64,000 nucleotides of DNA from Amaricoccus sp003258405 (GCF_043226085.1 NZ_CP171225.1:1736001-1800000); one strand, 5' to 3'; counted from the first letter of the stretch, positions 52,194 through 61,194 are shown. Notes: generated from the letters alone by a model not told the origin. Made by a program: numbers and translations.

Positions 52194-53138
52194 TCAGAAG
52201 GCGTAACAGGCCCCGAGGGCGGCGCGGAGGCTCGCGGTCGAGCCCGTGAGCGAAAGCAGGCCCTCGCGGCGGCCGTCGATATCGATCGGAACCTCGGCGT
52301 CGCGCCCGGCGAGGCGGCGGGCCAGCGGCGAGTCCGCGAGATCGACGACGAAGGCGCCGCCCGCCGTCTCCTCGTAGAGCGCCTCGGTCTCGACCGCACC
52401 GGCGGGAAAATCGAAGCGGACGGTGAGCGCCGGGCCCTCGGGCGGCTCGCGGAAGCGGAGGGCGAGGAAGGGCGCGTCGGCAAGGCAGAAGGCACCGATC
52501 GAGAGCAGGTTGCCCGGGCCGATGCCCAAGGCGACGGGGCTGCCGTCGGGCACGGCGCGCAGCGTCCAGCCCGATTGCGGCACGAAGCGGCGGAGCTGTT
52601 CGGGCGCGGGGCGTGGCAGCGGCCGTTCGACGGCGAGCGTCGTGAAGGGCGGCGGCACGGGCGCACTGTCGTCGGCCAGTCGCCAGTCGCGGATGCAGGT
52701 TGCGCTCGCAAGGCCCGCCGCAGCGCAGGTCGTGGCGCCATGGAGCGTGCGGAGCACCGGCGGGCCGCCCTCCGCGCCCGCAGGCGGCATCAGCTCGATG
52801 CCCGTGACCGCCCCGAGATCGAGGCTCTGGTAGGCCCCGCCGGGTTTGGAGAGCCAGAGGGTCGCCGCGCAGCCGTCGGGGCCGCAGAAGGCGCCATCGG
52901 CCTCACCGCAGGCAATGCGCGCGAGATCGGTGACGAAATCGGGCTTTCCGTCGCCGTTGAGATCGGCGGAGGTCTCGTAGCCGTCGAGGATGCGGGCGAC
53001 GCCGCCGCGCGCCTCGCAGGCAGCGAATGCCCCCTCGGTCGCCTCGAAGACGCCTGCGGGCGGCTCGGCCCGGGCGGGAGCGGCGAGAAGGAGCAGGAGG
53101 GTGAGGGCGGCGGAGGTGGGAGGGGCGCGGCGGGGCAT
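52194..53138 (-). CDS. Secreted DUF1176-like protein
   Basis: A 314-aa exported protein with signal peptide (ALTLLLLLAAPARA-EP). An EF-hand-like acidic loop DLNGDGKPDF lies near residue 60, and Cys pairs (about 76/85/90, 142/153) suggest disulfides. The overall pattern suggests DUF1176, but I am not certain. It starts 3 nt after the zinc-ribbon gene's stop and thus belongs to that operon, with the chemoreceptor following after 90 nt. Confidence 0.6.
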   Translation of the reverse strand: MPRRAPPTSAALTLLLLLAAPARAEPPAGVFEATEGAFAACEARGGVARILDGYETSADLNGDGKPDFVTDLARIACGEADGAFCGPDGCAATLWLSKPGGAYQSLDLGAVTGIELMPPAGAEGGPPVLRTLHGATTCAAAGLASATCIRDWRLADDSAPVPPPFTTLAVERPLPRPAPEQLRRFVPQSGWTLRAVPDGSPVALGIGPGNLLSIGAFCLADAPFLALRFREPPEGPALTVRFDFPAGAVETEALYEETAGGAFVVDLADSPLARRLAGRDAEVPIDIDGRREGLLSLTGSTASLRAALGACYAF

Positions 53139-53141
53139 GGG

Positions 53142-54257
53142 TCAGCTCTGCTTGATCTGGAGCCAGGCGATGGCGATCGCGAGGATGAGGCCGATCAGGA
53201 CGGCGATGGCGATCTTGACCGGCGAATACGGGCGCTCGCCCTCCACCGCTCCGGTGCGGGCATTGACGACGAAGCGGTAGCTCTTGCCGCGGTAGCGGTA
53301 GGCCGCGACCCAGATCGGCAGGAGCACATGCTTGAAGGTGAGCCGGCCCACCTCGGTGGAAAGCTTGCCGACCTGCTGGCGGTCACCGCCGATGTCGCGG
53401 CGGACATCCTCGGTGATGACGCCGTTCATGATCTCGCGGGCCTCGCCATAGGCCTCGTGGACCGGGATGCCGTAGGCCTCGGCGCGGAAGCCTGCGAGGT
53501 AGCGCGGGTCGTAGCGGAGCAGCGCGGAGAGATCCCAGGGGGCCACTGCATCGGTGAAGCGCTTGGGCAGGCTGCGGGAGCCGAGGACGAGCACATCGTC
53601 GAAATCGCGCGCGACGCGGCCGCGCACCGGGGTCCAGCGCACCTTCGCCACCTGCTGGTTCACCATGCGGCGCTTGCCGTCCTGGATGACCGGCACCACC
53701 CGGTTCTCGTAATAGACGGTGCCGCGCTGGCCGGTGTAGGCGGTGCGCGTCTCGGCATCATAGGTCCAGTAGGGCACGTAGATCCCGTCCATCGCCCGCT
53801 CGGCGGAGGCATATTTCCTGAGGTCGGAGGGGGCGAACCAGAGCCGGCCGAGCCAGGATTTCATCGCCCCCCGGGCCTCGGGCTCGGAGAGCAGGAAGGG
53901 GAGCTGAGCCTGGGGGCGGATGTGGCGATGCGTGCCGGTGCCCGTGACCATGGGCGAGGCGCAGAACGGGCAGCTTTCGGCGTGGATGCCGGGCGCGAAT
54001 TCCACCTCCGCCCCGCAGCTCTCGCAGCGCGCGGTGCGGGTTTCCTCCATGTCGACGGCTGAGAGATCGTCGCGCTCGGCGGCGCGCAGGTCGAGCTCGG
54101 CGATATTGCCGCGGGGTGCCTCGATCGGTTCCTCGTGGCCGCAATGCTGGCACCGGAGCGCGTCGGTGCCGGGGGCGAAGCGCAGATCGGCACCGCAGGC
54201 CGGGCAGGGAAAGCGGTGTTCCTCGAGGATGGAAGCGCCGGGCGCGGTGTCTGACAC
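53142..54257 (-). CDS. Zinc-ribbon membrane protein (TFIIB-type zinc finger-like)
   Basis: A 371-aa protein with two N-terminal zinc ribbons (CPACGADLRF ... CQHCG, then CESCGAEVEF ... CPFCAS), a central domain of unknown fold with DGIYVPYWTYDAETRTAY, and one C-terminal membrane span (IAIAVLIGLILAIAIAWL). Start GTG at 54257. It follows an SPFH-GYF gene on the same strand. The pair recalls the Bacillus pspA-ydjGHI operon (YdjG zinc-ribbon membrane protein, YdjI SPFH), so a role in membrane stress or membrane-domain organisation is possible. That parallel is inference. Confidence 0.8.
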   Translation of the reverse strand: MSDTAPGASILEEHRFPCPACGADLRFAPGTDALRCQHCGHEEPIEAPRGNIAELDLRAAERDDLSAVDMEETRTARCESCGAEVEFAPGIHAESCPFCASPMVTGTGTHRHIRPQAQLPFLLSEPEARGAMKSWLGRLWFAPSDLRKYASAERAMDGIYVPYWTYDAETRTAYTGQRGTVYYENRVVPVIQDGKRRMVNQQVAKVRWTPVRGRVARDFDDVLVLGSRSLPKRFTDAVAPWDLSALLRYDPRYLAGFRAEAYGIPVHEAYGEAREIMNGVITEDVRRDIGGDRQQVGKLSTEVGRLTFKHVLLPIWVAAYRYRGKSYRFVVNARTGAVEGERPYSPVKIAIAVLIGLILAIAIAWLQIKQS

Positions 54258-54363
54258 GGGCTGAGATCCCTCGGGCGGATGACGCGGTGACGTTCCCCAC
54301 CTGCCCCGAAACGCCTGCCCTGACAAGGGGATCTTCGCAGATGTGAGAGCGGTGGCGGTGTCG

Positions 54364-54393
54364 CCCGGCGGCCCGCGGCCTCGGGCCGCCGGG
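54364..54393 (-). terminator. Hairpin between the SPFH and zinc-ribbon genes
   Basis: A perfect 12-bp stem CCCGGCGGCCCG/CGGGCCGCCGGG with 6-nt loop begins 19 bp after the SPFH stop. No U-tract. It may separate the two transcripts or stabilise the upstream message. Confidence 0.5.
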
Positions 54394-54411
54394 CCAGGGA
54401 CGCGCCGGAGC

Positions 54412-55551
54412 TCAGCCCGCGGGCGGTGGCGGGGGCGGCGGGATCTGCGAGAAGATCGGCGCGAGTTCGGCGATCTTGCCCGCATGCGCCCAGCCCGCGC
54501 TGCCCGGGGTCCAGACATAGGTCTCGGGGGTAAGGCTGCCTGCGGCGACCATCTTCTCCAGCTCGAGCTGGGTGAAGGGGCCCTTGGTCGCGCCGCCCTC
54601 GGCGATGTGCCAGCGCGGCTCGGCGGCGGGCGGGGGCGGCGGTGCGGGTGTTCCGGCCTGGGCCGCAGGGGCCGCGTTCGGGATCGGGCCCCAGGGCCCC
54701 GAGCGTGCCATGCGCTCGGCCATCGCCATGCCCATCCCCATGCCCATTCCGGCCGCCATCCCCCCGCCTCCGCCGGGATTTTCGGCCGCTTTCGTCATCG
54801 CCTCGGCGGCGGAGAAATCGGTGTAGCGCGAGAGGTCGCCCGCGACGGAAGCGGAGCTGCGCTTGTCGAGCGCGGCTTCGACCTCGGTGGGCAGCGAGAT
54901 GTTCTCGATCATGAAGGCGGGCAGCTCAAGGCCGTAAGCGGCGACCATCGGCGCGATCTTCTCGTGCACAAGCTTCGCGAGATCGAGGTTGTTCGCCGCC
55001 ATGTCGAGCACCGGGATGCCCGAGGCGGCGATGATCTGGCTGAAATGGGTGACGATGATGTTGCGGATCTGAAACGAGATCTCCTCGGTGGTGAACTCGC
55101 CGTCGGTGCCGACGATCTCGACCATGAACTTGCCCGGATCAGCGACCCGCATCGTGTAGGAGCCGTAGGCGCGGAGCCGGACCGGGCCGAATTCCGGATC
55201 GCGGCACATGATGGGGTTGCGTGTGCCCCACTTGAGATCGGTGAACTGGCGCGTGTTGACGAAATAGACCTCGGACTTGAACGGGCTCGAGAAGCCGTGG
55301 TCCCAGTGCTGGAGCGTGGTCAGCACCGGCATGTTGTTGGTTTCGAGCTGATAGAGGCCGGGCGAGAAGACATCGGCGAGCTGGCCCTCGTGGACGAAGA
55401 CCGCGGACTGCCCCTCGCGGACGGTGAGCTTCGCACCGTATTTGATCGCGTTGTCGCGGCGGGGAAAGCGCCAGACGATGGTGTCGCGGGTGTTGTCGGT
55501 CCATTCGATGACGTCGATGAACTCGCCGCGGAAGAGGTCGAAGAGGGACAT
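54412..55551 (-). CDS. SPFH (virion core-like) protein with C-terminal GYF_2 domain
   Basis: A 379-aa cytoplasmic or membrane-associated protein. Residues 1-250 form an SPFH domain (MSLFDLFRGEFIDVIEWTDN, then KLTVREGQSAVFVHEG). A Gly/Met-rich linker (GGGGGMAAGMGMGMGMAMA) and a Pro/Ala-rich stretch lead to a GYF_2 domain (WHIAEGGATKGPFTQLELEKM to VWTPGSAGW) and a poly-Pro end. Start ATG at 55551; the open frame continues far upstream but as low-complexity, antisense-like sequence. SPFH proteins form oligomeric membrane scaffolds; GYF domains bind proline-rich peptides, perhaps its own tail. Confidence 0.88.
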   Translation of the reverse strand: MSLFDLFRGEFIDVIEWTDNTRDTIVWRFPRRDNAIKYGAKLTVREGQSAVFVHEGQLADVFSPGLYQLETNNMPVLTTLQHWDHGFSSPFKSEVYFVNTRQFTDLKWGTRNPIMCRDPEFGPVRLRAYGSYTMRVADPGKFMVEIVGTDGEFTTEEISFQIRNIIVTHFSQIIAASGIPVLDMAANNLDLAKLVHEKIAPMVAAYGLELPAFMIENISLPTEVEAALDKRSSASVAGDLSRYTDFSAAEAMTKAAENPGGGGGMAAGMGMGMGMAMAERMARSGPWGPIPNAAPAAQAGTPAPPPPPAAEPRWHIAEGGATKGPFTQLELEKMVAAGSLTPETYVWTPGSAGWAHAGKIAELAPIFSQIPPPPPPPAG

Positions 55552-55848
55552 GGGGCCTCGCGCAGATAGGGGCTCGGGCGGAAAAGCGCCGCGCACGGTG
55601 AGGAATATAGGCACGGCGCGGGCCAAACGCCAAGCCGGAGGACGACCTCGCCCGCGCCGCGAAGCGCTCCGGTCGGCCGTCCGACGATGCGCGCAACTCC
55701 CCCCGGACGCGGGGTAACAATGTTCAGGACGCCCCAGCGCCCCCGCACCGCCCCAGCCCGGGGCGCGCATTTCCCCATTGTGTCCAGATAGATCCGAGCC
55801 CGGCCAGCTCGCCCCCACGCGGCCAGAAAAGGACCATCGAGCAGTCCA

Positions 55849-57063
55849 ATGACATTTTCGGATATCCTTGCCCGCCACCCCGACCAGAAGCTCTTGCGCC
55901 CCGGCGGCGGCGTCGCCCGCCTTCAAATCGTGTTGTGGAATGCGGCACTGATGTCGATCGTCCTGACTTTCATCTTCGCGAGCATCGCCTTCGGCGCGCG
56001 CATCGCCGACCTGCGGCACAGGCAGGAAAACATCACGACGAAAAACACCATGCTGATACTCGACATGATCCGGCTCGAAGGCGAGCTTGGCTATGGCGGG
56101 TTCATCCACAATTACAAGAACGCGGTGCTGCGGCCGGGTGAGCCGCGCAACATCGAGAAGGCCGAGGAAAACCTCGAACGGGCTCTGCGGCTCCTGCGCC
56201 GGATCGAGCTGGCCGTCCGGGGAGACGAAATCCCGATTACGATCGAGGGACTGCGGCAGACGCTGCACACCTACAGCGACCGGCTCATCACGCTCAAGCA
56301 GGAGGACATAACCGCGCTCGGCGCGCGCGAACTCGACCTTCTCCTGCGGGTGAATGACATGAAGGCGCTCGACGACCTGAGCCAGCTCATCACCACGATT
56401 GCGGAGCAGGCCCTCGTCAAGACTGCCGATATCAGCGACGGCATCCAGACGCTCAGCAACTTCGCCGCGGCGATCGGGACGGCTCTGCTCGCGGCCGGGT
56501 TCGTGATTGCGCGCGAGCGCTACAACTTCGCGCGCAAGGCACTGAGTGCGCGGGTGACGCAGTATTTCGGCATGCTCGAGACGCTGCCGCAGGGGGTCAT
56601 CGGCCTCTCGGCGGAGGGGCGCATCGTCTCGCTCAACCAGACGGCGCGCGCGCTTCTGGCCGCGCCAGCCCTTGCGCTTCCGGCGAACTGGCCGCGGGGC
56701 GCCGTGCTTCTTGCCTGCGACGAGCCCGCGTCGGCATCTGCGTCTCCGTTCGGGAGCGTGGGCGAGAGCGATCTCGTCACACTGGCCCTGCGCGGCGTGA
56801 GCTTCGAGCGCAAGCCCGCGCTGCTCCGCTTTGCCGAGGGCGAGCGGCCCCGGCCGGTGCGGCTGACCACCTGGTGCTGCGACCGGTTCGAGGATCATCC
56901 GGCCGCGCTCCTGCTCATTCTCGAGCCGGGCAACTGCAGAAGGCGCCGCCACCGCAAGGCCGACGCCAGCGCGGTGAGTGGCTGGCGCCGCAGACCTTCG
57001 GCATCGCCCCGCCGTGCGTCCGGGCCCGCTGCCGCCGCTGCATTTGGGCCGTGGCGGGCCTGA
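55849..57063 (+). CDS. Orphan membrane sensor-like protein with PAS-type region
   Basis: A 404-aa protein. Span 1 (about 27-50), a helical extracytoplasmic region (about 50-195) rich in charged residues, span 2 (about 198-220), then a PAS-like cytoplasmic region (FGMLETLPQGVIGLSAEGRIVSLNQTARALL). No kinase, GGDEF or MCP output follows. The last 45 residues (RRRRHRKADASAV...) are low-complexity, and a frameshift truncating a longer product around 56935 cannot be excluded. Ribosome site weak. It is divergent from the SPFH gene. Confidence 0.65.
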   Translation: MTFSDILARHPDQKLLRPGGGVARLQIVLWNAALMSIVLTFIFASIAFGARIADLRHRQENITTKNTMLILDMIRLEGELGYGGFIHNYKNAVLRPGEPRNIEKAEENLERALRLLRRIELAVRGDEIPITIEGLRQTLHTYSDRLITLKQEDITALGARELDLLLRVNDMKALDDLSQLITTIAEQALVKTADISDGIQTLSNFAAAIGTALLAAGFVIARERYNFARKALSARVTQYFGMLETLPQGVIGLSAEGRIVSLNQTARALLAAPALALPANWPRGAVLLACDEPASASASPFGSVGESDLVTLALRGVSFERKPALLRFAEGERPRPVRLTTWCCDRFEDHPAALLLILEPGNCRRRRHRKADASAVSGWRRRPSASPRRASGPAAAAAFGPWRA

Positions 57064-57541
57064 TAGCCCTCTCCTCCTGCGGCCCCGGCTCGCATGCGCC
57101 CTCCCCGTTGTCGCGCACGGTTGTGGCAGAGCGCAGGACAGCGGCGTCGCGCAGGCCGGGATGCTCTGCGCCGGTCTCGCGCGCAGGCTTCGGAGACGGG
57201 GAGCCGGCCGTCCTGCCAGCCGCGGTTCACCCGAACGGGGCCGTGGCGGCTGGCACTCATCAGGCCCTTCTGCCCGAAGCGGTAGACGCAGATGAGGAGC
57301 GAGTGCGGCGCGGGGCGCCCGAGGCGGAAGAGGTCGGAGAAGGGGCGCCACGCGTGTGCAGCGATTGCGAGTTCGAGGGTTTCGGCGAGGCCGGCGGCAA
57401 GGGACAGGGCCGGGGCGCGGACGACACCTGACCCGCAGGCCGAGGAGGAGCCGTTGCCCCGGCGCTTGGGGGGCTGGGGCAATCGACAGGGTGAGAGCGA
57501 AATCCGGGGTTCGGGCTGTTTCGGCCCGGACCATTGTCGCG
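57064..57541. other. 478-bp region without a convincing gene
   Basis: Long frames are open on both strands, as expected at this GC content, but none has a good start or family. The most protein-like is on the minus strand (within 56895-57482), with a segment reading PFSDLFRLGRPAPHSLLICV; it lacks an upstream start and turns Arg-rich. It could be a gene remnant. No tRNA-like or repeat structure noticed. Confidence 0.3.
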
Positions 57542-58555
57542 CTAGGTGCCTGCGCGGGGCTGGGCCTGCTCGGCGACCATGGCATCGCGCGCGATGGCGG
57601 GCAGCAGCGGGCGGGCTTCCTCGGCGGTCATTCCGGGTTTCAGGCGCGGGTCATACAGCATGCGGAGCAGCACCTCGTCATGCTCCGTCAGCAGCGCGAA
57701 TTCGAGATCGTCGTTGAAGAGCGAAGGCCGGGCCTCGGGGCTGTCGTTGGGGAGCCCCATGGCCTGGGCCATTTCCTCGTGCACGCAGGAGAGCCGGGTG
57801 AGCGGGGGATGCTCGGCCCGGATGAGGATCATCACCGCGGAATAGCGCGCCTTGTCCGCGGGATCACTGAAGGCATAGGCGGTGCAGAAGGTATCGACGG
57901 CGGAATCGCCGATGGCGTTGGTGACGGCCGGCGCAAAGCCCGGGAAGCGGGCGCCGACCTCGCGGGCGAAGGCCTGGCGCTCGTCGGAATTCATGAAGAG
58001 CACGAGAAAATTCACGTCGTCGCCGTCGCTCACCTGCATGTCGAGCCCGGTGAGCCGCGCAAGCCGCCGGGTGAAGCCCGCGACATTCGCCCGGTCTCGG
58101 GCGGATTCCGCCGCCGGGACCGAGGGGCCGGTCATGACGCCGACCCGTACCGGCCTGTCCCAGCGGCGCAGGTAGGCCGGGGATTCCGAGCGCAGGAAAC
58201 GGCCGTTCACATCGACATATTCGTCATAGAGCGCGACACGCTCGAAATCGCGCACCAGATCGTCGACCGTATAGGGGGCGTCGGCCGGGGCCATCTCGCG
58301 GCGCATCCGGCCGCTCGATGTGAGCTCGGTCTCGACGGCGGCGTAAAGCTCGGCAAGCTGCTCGGACTCGCTCGGCCCCTCCGGCTGGTCGGTCGGGGCG
58401 GGCGGGATCGGGCGGTCAGGCTCGCTGCTCGGGACCCGCGAGGTGCAGCCCGCAGCAAAGAGGAGCGCAGCAAGACCGCAGACGGCGGCGAGCCGGAGCG
58501 GTGCGGCGGCACGAGGGACCTGTCCGGCGCCGAAGCCCGGAGCGCGCCGCCCCAT
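57542..58555 (-). CDS. DUF2927 lipoprotein
   Basis: A 337-aa exported lipoprotein: hydrophobic leader and lipobox LLFAAGCTS, a Pro/Glu-rich linker, then the DUF2927 domain, whose most conserved part is LSCVHEEMAQAMGLPNDSPEARPSLFND. The HExxQ-type stretch resembles a metalloprotease site, but activity is undescribed. Start taken at ATG 58555; an in-frame start 36 nt upstream is possible. Next to telA on the same strand, an association common in Rhodobacterales. Confidence 0.82.
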   Translation of the reverse strand: MGRRAPGFGAGQVPRAAAPLRLAAVCGLAALLFAAGCTSRVPSSEPDRPIPPAPTDQPEGPSESEQLAELYAAVETELTSSGRMRREMAPADAPYTVDDLVRDFERVALYDEYVDVNGRFLRSESPAYLRRWDRPVRVGVMTGPSVPAAESARDRANVAGFTRRLARLTGLDMQVSDGDDVNFLVLFMNSDERQAFAREVGARFPGFAPAVTNAIGDSAVDTFCTAYAFSDPADKARYSAVMILIRAEHPPLTRLSCVHEEMAQAMGLPNDSPEARPSLFNDDLEFALLTEHDEVLLRMLYDPRLKPGMTAEEARPLLPAIARDAMVAEQAQPRAGT

Positions 58556-58631
58556 GCAAACCGTTTTTCCCAATCCGAACCCGCTACACAATTCTGCCCG
58601 TTACAAGCCTCGTCTGCCGCGCGCCCGGCCG

Positions 58632-59822
58632 CTATCGGACGACGCTGCCGCCGACGGTGTCGCCGAGCCCGGTCGCCTGCGACTTCGCCGCGGAGAGCGC
58701 CGTCTTGAGTTCGCCCTCCATGCGGATGAGCGCCTGCTCGGCTTCGGCACGCTTCGCCTTGCCCTCATCGGCGATCTTCAGCGAATCCTCAATGGTGGCG
58801 ATGAGATCGGCATTCGCCTTTTCCACGGCCGTGATATCAAAGACACCGCGCTCCATTTCGGTGCGGATCGCGGCATTGGCCTCGCGGAGGTTCTTCGCGT
58901 TGGAGGTCAGCAGCTCATTGGTGAGGTCGTTGGCGTCACGCACAACCTCGGCTGCCTCGCGCGAACGGTGGATCGTCACGGCCTGGGCGAGCTGGGTTTC
59001 CCAGAGCGGGACGGTGTTGACGAGGGTCGAGTTGATCTTGGTGACGAGGCTCTTGTCGTTCTCCTGGACGAGCCGGATCGAGGGCAGCGACTGCATCGTG
59101 ACCTGTCGCGTCAGCTTCAGGTCATGCACCCGGCGTTCGAGATCGTCGCGGGCGGCCCGCAGATCGCGCAGCTCCTGGGCCTTCATCACGCCTTCCTGCT
59201 CGGGCGCGGCCTGGACCTCGGCCTCCTTGGCCGGGATCGCCGTCTCGTCGAGCTCGGCGATCTTCTGTTCGCCCGCAGCGATGTAGAGCGCGAGCTCGTC
59301 GTAGAATTCGAGGGTCTTCTCGTAGAGCTTGTCGAGGGATTTCACGTCCTTGAGGAGCGTGTGCTCGTGGACGAGCAGCTCCTCTGTGATCTTGTCGATC
59401 TGGCCCTGCACCGTCTCGTAGCGGGCCATGAACTCGGCCATGGGCTTGGTCTTGCCCATGAGCCGCTCCCACCAGCTCTGCTTGCGGTCGGGATCGAGCT
59501 CGGCGACAGAGAAGCCGCGGAGGGAGGTGACCATCTCGCGGAGCGAGCTGCCCGCAGGGCCGACATCCTTGTTGCGCACGCCCGACAGCATGTCCTGGCT
59601 GATCGTCTGCAGTTCGGCCTGGGCGCCGGAGCCGAAGCGGATGATCGACTGCGAACTCGAGAGGTCGATCTCGGCCTTGATCCGGTCGATCTCGGCCTGG
59701 AGCGCAGGATCGCCGATCGCGGCCGGGACGATCTCCCCCTTCGGCTCGGGCAGGAGATGGGCGCTGACCGCCTCGACCTCCTGGAGCGCCGCTGCCGCCT
59801 TCGCGCGGGTATCTTCTGCCAT
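58632..59822 (-). CDS. telA: Toxic anion resistance protein TelA family
   Basis: A 396-aa cytoplasmic, mostly helical protein of the TelA/KlaA family (named for tellurite resistance). Recognisable stretches include FGSGAQAELQTISQDMLSGV near residue 65 and the Q-x-P-S-I region TMQSLPSIRLVQENDKSL. It is predicted to be coiled coil along most of its length. It follows the XpaC-like gene by 39 nt; XpaC-TelA is a conserved pair linked to envelope stress. Tellurite resistance itself is not shown for most members. Confidence 0.92.
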   Translation of the reverse strand: MAEDTRAKAAAALQEVEAVSAHLLPEPKGEIVPAAIGDPALQAEIDRIKAEIDLSSSQSIIRFGSGAQAELQTISQDMLSGVRNKDVGPAGSSLREMVTSLRGFSVAELDPDRKQSWWERLMGKTKPMAEFMARYETVQGQIDKITEELLVHEHTLLKDVKSLDKLYEKTLEFYDELALYIAAGEQKIAELDETAIPAKEAEVQAAPEQEGVMKAQELRDLRAARDDLERRVHDLKLTRQVTMQSLPSIRLVQENDKSLVTKINSTLVNTVPLWETQLAQAVTIHRSREAAEVVRDANDLTNELLTSNAKNLREANAAIRTEMERGVFDITAVEKANADLIATIEDSLKIADEGKAKRAEAEQALIRMEGELKTALSAAKSQATGLGDTVGGSVVR

Positions 59823-59861
59823 GGGCTCAGGTCTCCTGCTGCTGTCCGTGTCCGGGTGTGA

Positions 59862-60773
59862 TCATGTGGTGAGGCCGTCCTGGCGGAGGCGTTCCCGCAG
59901 CACCTCGATCTCGACGTCGAGGTCGCTGCGATCGTCCTTCAGCAGGCCGGCGCGGTGGGTGGCGAAGCTGGTCTCGAGATCGGAGAGCAGCGCCTCGTAC
60001 TGGCGGCGGCTCTCCGTGTCGCGGCTGCGGGCGTAGATCTCGGCAAACTTGGACGTCGAGTCGCGCAGGCCCATGAGGTAGACGGAGAGGAAGGTGCGGG
60101 CCCGCGGCAGGTCGCGGGGGTCGTCCTCGACCACGCGGAAGACCTCGCGGGCCTGATCACAGAGCCGCTCGACGCGGGCCTCGAGCAGCGGATCGCCGAT
60201 CCGACCCGCGGCACCCGCGATCTCGCGCACCATGGCCTCGGCCCGGTCGATCGCGCGCGCCACGCGGTCGGAGGCGAACTCGTCGACGCCCTCGAGCCCC
60301 TTGCCCTTCATCGGGTCGAGCCCGAAGGCGACGACATGGGCGCCCGCCGCGATCACCCCGAAAGCGAGTGCCGTCAGCAGCCCCTGCCCCAGGCTCAGCG
60401 CCCCGACGAGGGTGATGCTGGCGCCGGTGAGTGCAGCTGCGAAGAGCTTGCGCGGAATACTCGGAGGACGAGCAATCTTGCGGGCTTCGAAGGCTGCTTC
60501 AGCCTTCAGCCCCTCGGCGAGAAGCCAGGCCGCCAGCGCGAGGCCCGCAAAGCCGCCGACCTCCGCGATGGTCTCCGTGGCGCTGCCGCGCCGGATCGAG
60601 CCGACCGCGGCAAAGAGCAGCGGCAGAGGCATGACGAACAGGAGCCGGGCCCGGATCGAAACCTTGCGCGCCCGGCGGTTGCGGAAAGGCGCGGGGGCGG
60701 GGCTGCCCGCGCGCGTGCCGCCCGAAGGTTGCGCGCCCGGAGAGTATTTCCCACCAAATCTCTGTTGCGCCAT
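59862..60773 (-). CDS. XpaC-like 5-bromo-4-chloroindolyl phosphate hydrolysis family protein
   Basis: A 303-aa membrane protein. A basic N-terminus (RNRRARKVSIRARLL) leads to two span pairs (about 47-62 with 72-90, and 112-150), then a helical XpaC-type C-terminal domain with RTFLSVYLMGLRDSTSKFAEIY. The family name derives from a phosphate-ester hydrolysis phenotype, not a proven enzyme. I use the ATG at 60773, which overlaps the stop of a 33-codon membrane peptide gene (TGATG). Partner of TelA. Confidence 0.82.
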   Translation of the reverse strand: MAQQRFGGKYSPGAQPSGGTRAGSPAPAPFRNRRARKVSIRARLLFVMPLPLLFAAVGSIRRGSATETIAEVGGFAGLALAAWLLAEGLKAEAAFEARKIARPPSIPRKLFAAALTGASITLVGALSLGQGLLTALAFGVIAAGAHVVAFGLDPMKGKGLEGVDEFASDRVARAIDRAEAMVREIAGAAGRIGDPLLEARVERLCDQAREVFRVVEDDPRDLPRARTFLSVYLMGLRDSTSKFAEIYARSRDTESRRQYEALLSDLETSFATHRAGLLKDDRSDLDVEIEVLRERLRQDGLTT

Positions 60774-60874
60774 CAGAAAATACCCGGGCCCGCGCCCAGT
60801 GCTCCGAAGCTCGTGGTCAGCACGATCGCCGCCAGAATGACGAATCCGACCAGCCGTATTCCGGAATTTCCCAT
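60773..60874 (-). CDS. 33-aa membrane peptide coupled to the XpaC-like gene
   Basis: Encodes 33 residues: a short polar start (MGNSGIRL), one hydrophobic span (VGFVILAAIVLTTSFGALGA) and GPGIF. Its TGA overlaps the XpaC-like ATG as TGATG, and the larger gene has no other good ribosome site, so its translation probably depends on this one. A GGA lies 8 nt before the ATG. Single-span peptides of this size often modulate a membrane partner; XpaC is the obvious candidate. Confidence 0.6.
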   Translation of the reverse strand: MGNSGIRLVGFVILAAIVLTTSFGALGAGPGIF

Positions 60875-61194
60875 CAACGATGTCCAATTTTTCGTCCCTT
60901 GTGGGCGAAAGATAGTCGTCGTCGAGAGCTGAAACCAGCCCCGTCGGTCGCGAATTGTTCATCAAGTGTTATGATTTAGGGCAGACTGCACCAATTGCGC
61001 TGATTGCTTCATCGTAGACCCCTGCACAGGTTGTGTACAAGCTTTTTTTGCACCGCGATTCGCGTTAAAGATTCGCTTACGAAGTTTCGTAACCCGATGC
61101 TGCAGCTTGACCGTGCGCCGCGTCCGAGGGGACGTGACGTCGAAGAAGCCCGGGCGCGGGGTCTGGGTTGGCAGTGACTTAAGGACTTAACCGA
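60875..61194. other. Upstream region of the cold-shock gene and XpaC operon
   Basis: 320 bp with no gene. It must hold a leftward promoter for the membrane peptide/XpaC/TelA genes and a rightward promoter with the 5' leader of the cold-shock gene. The stretch 61030-61092 is AT-rich, with a run of seven Ts near 61043. A palindrome at 61077-61092 is listed separately. Confidence 0.45.
61077..61092. promoter_or_regulatory. Palindrome upstream of the cold-shock gene
   Basis: TTACGAA-GT-TTCGTAA has perfect 7-bp arms about 100 bp before the cold-shock ATG. It may be an operator or a hairpin in the mRNA leader, where such structures act as thermosensors in some cold-shock genes. Confidence 0.4.

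Noticed and set aside
55552..57585. The 5' extension of the SPFH frame to over 1000 codons
   Set aside because: The SPFH domain begins at residue 1 of the ATG at 55551; upstream residues are Arg/Pro-rich and run antisense to the orphan sensor gene.
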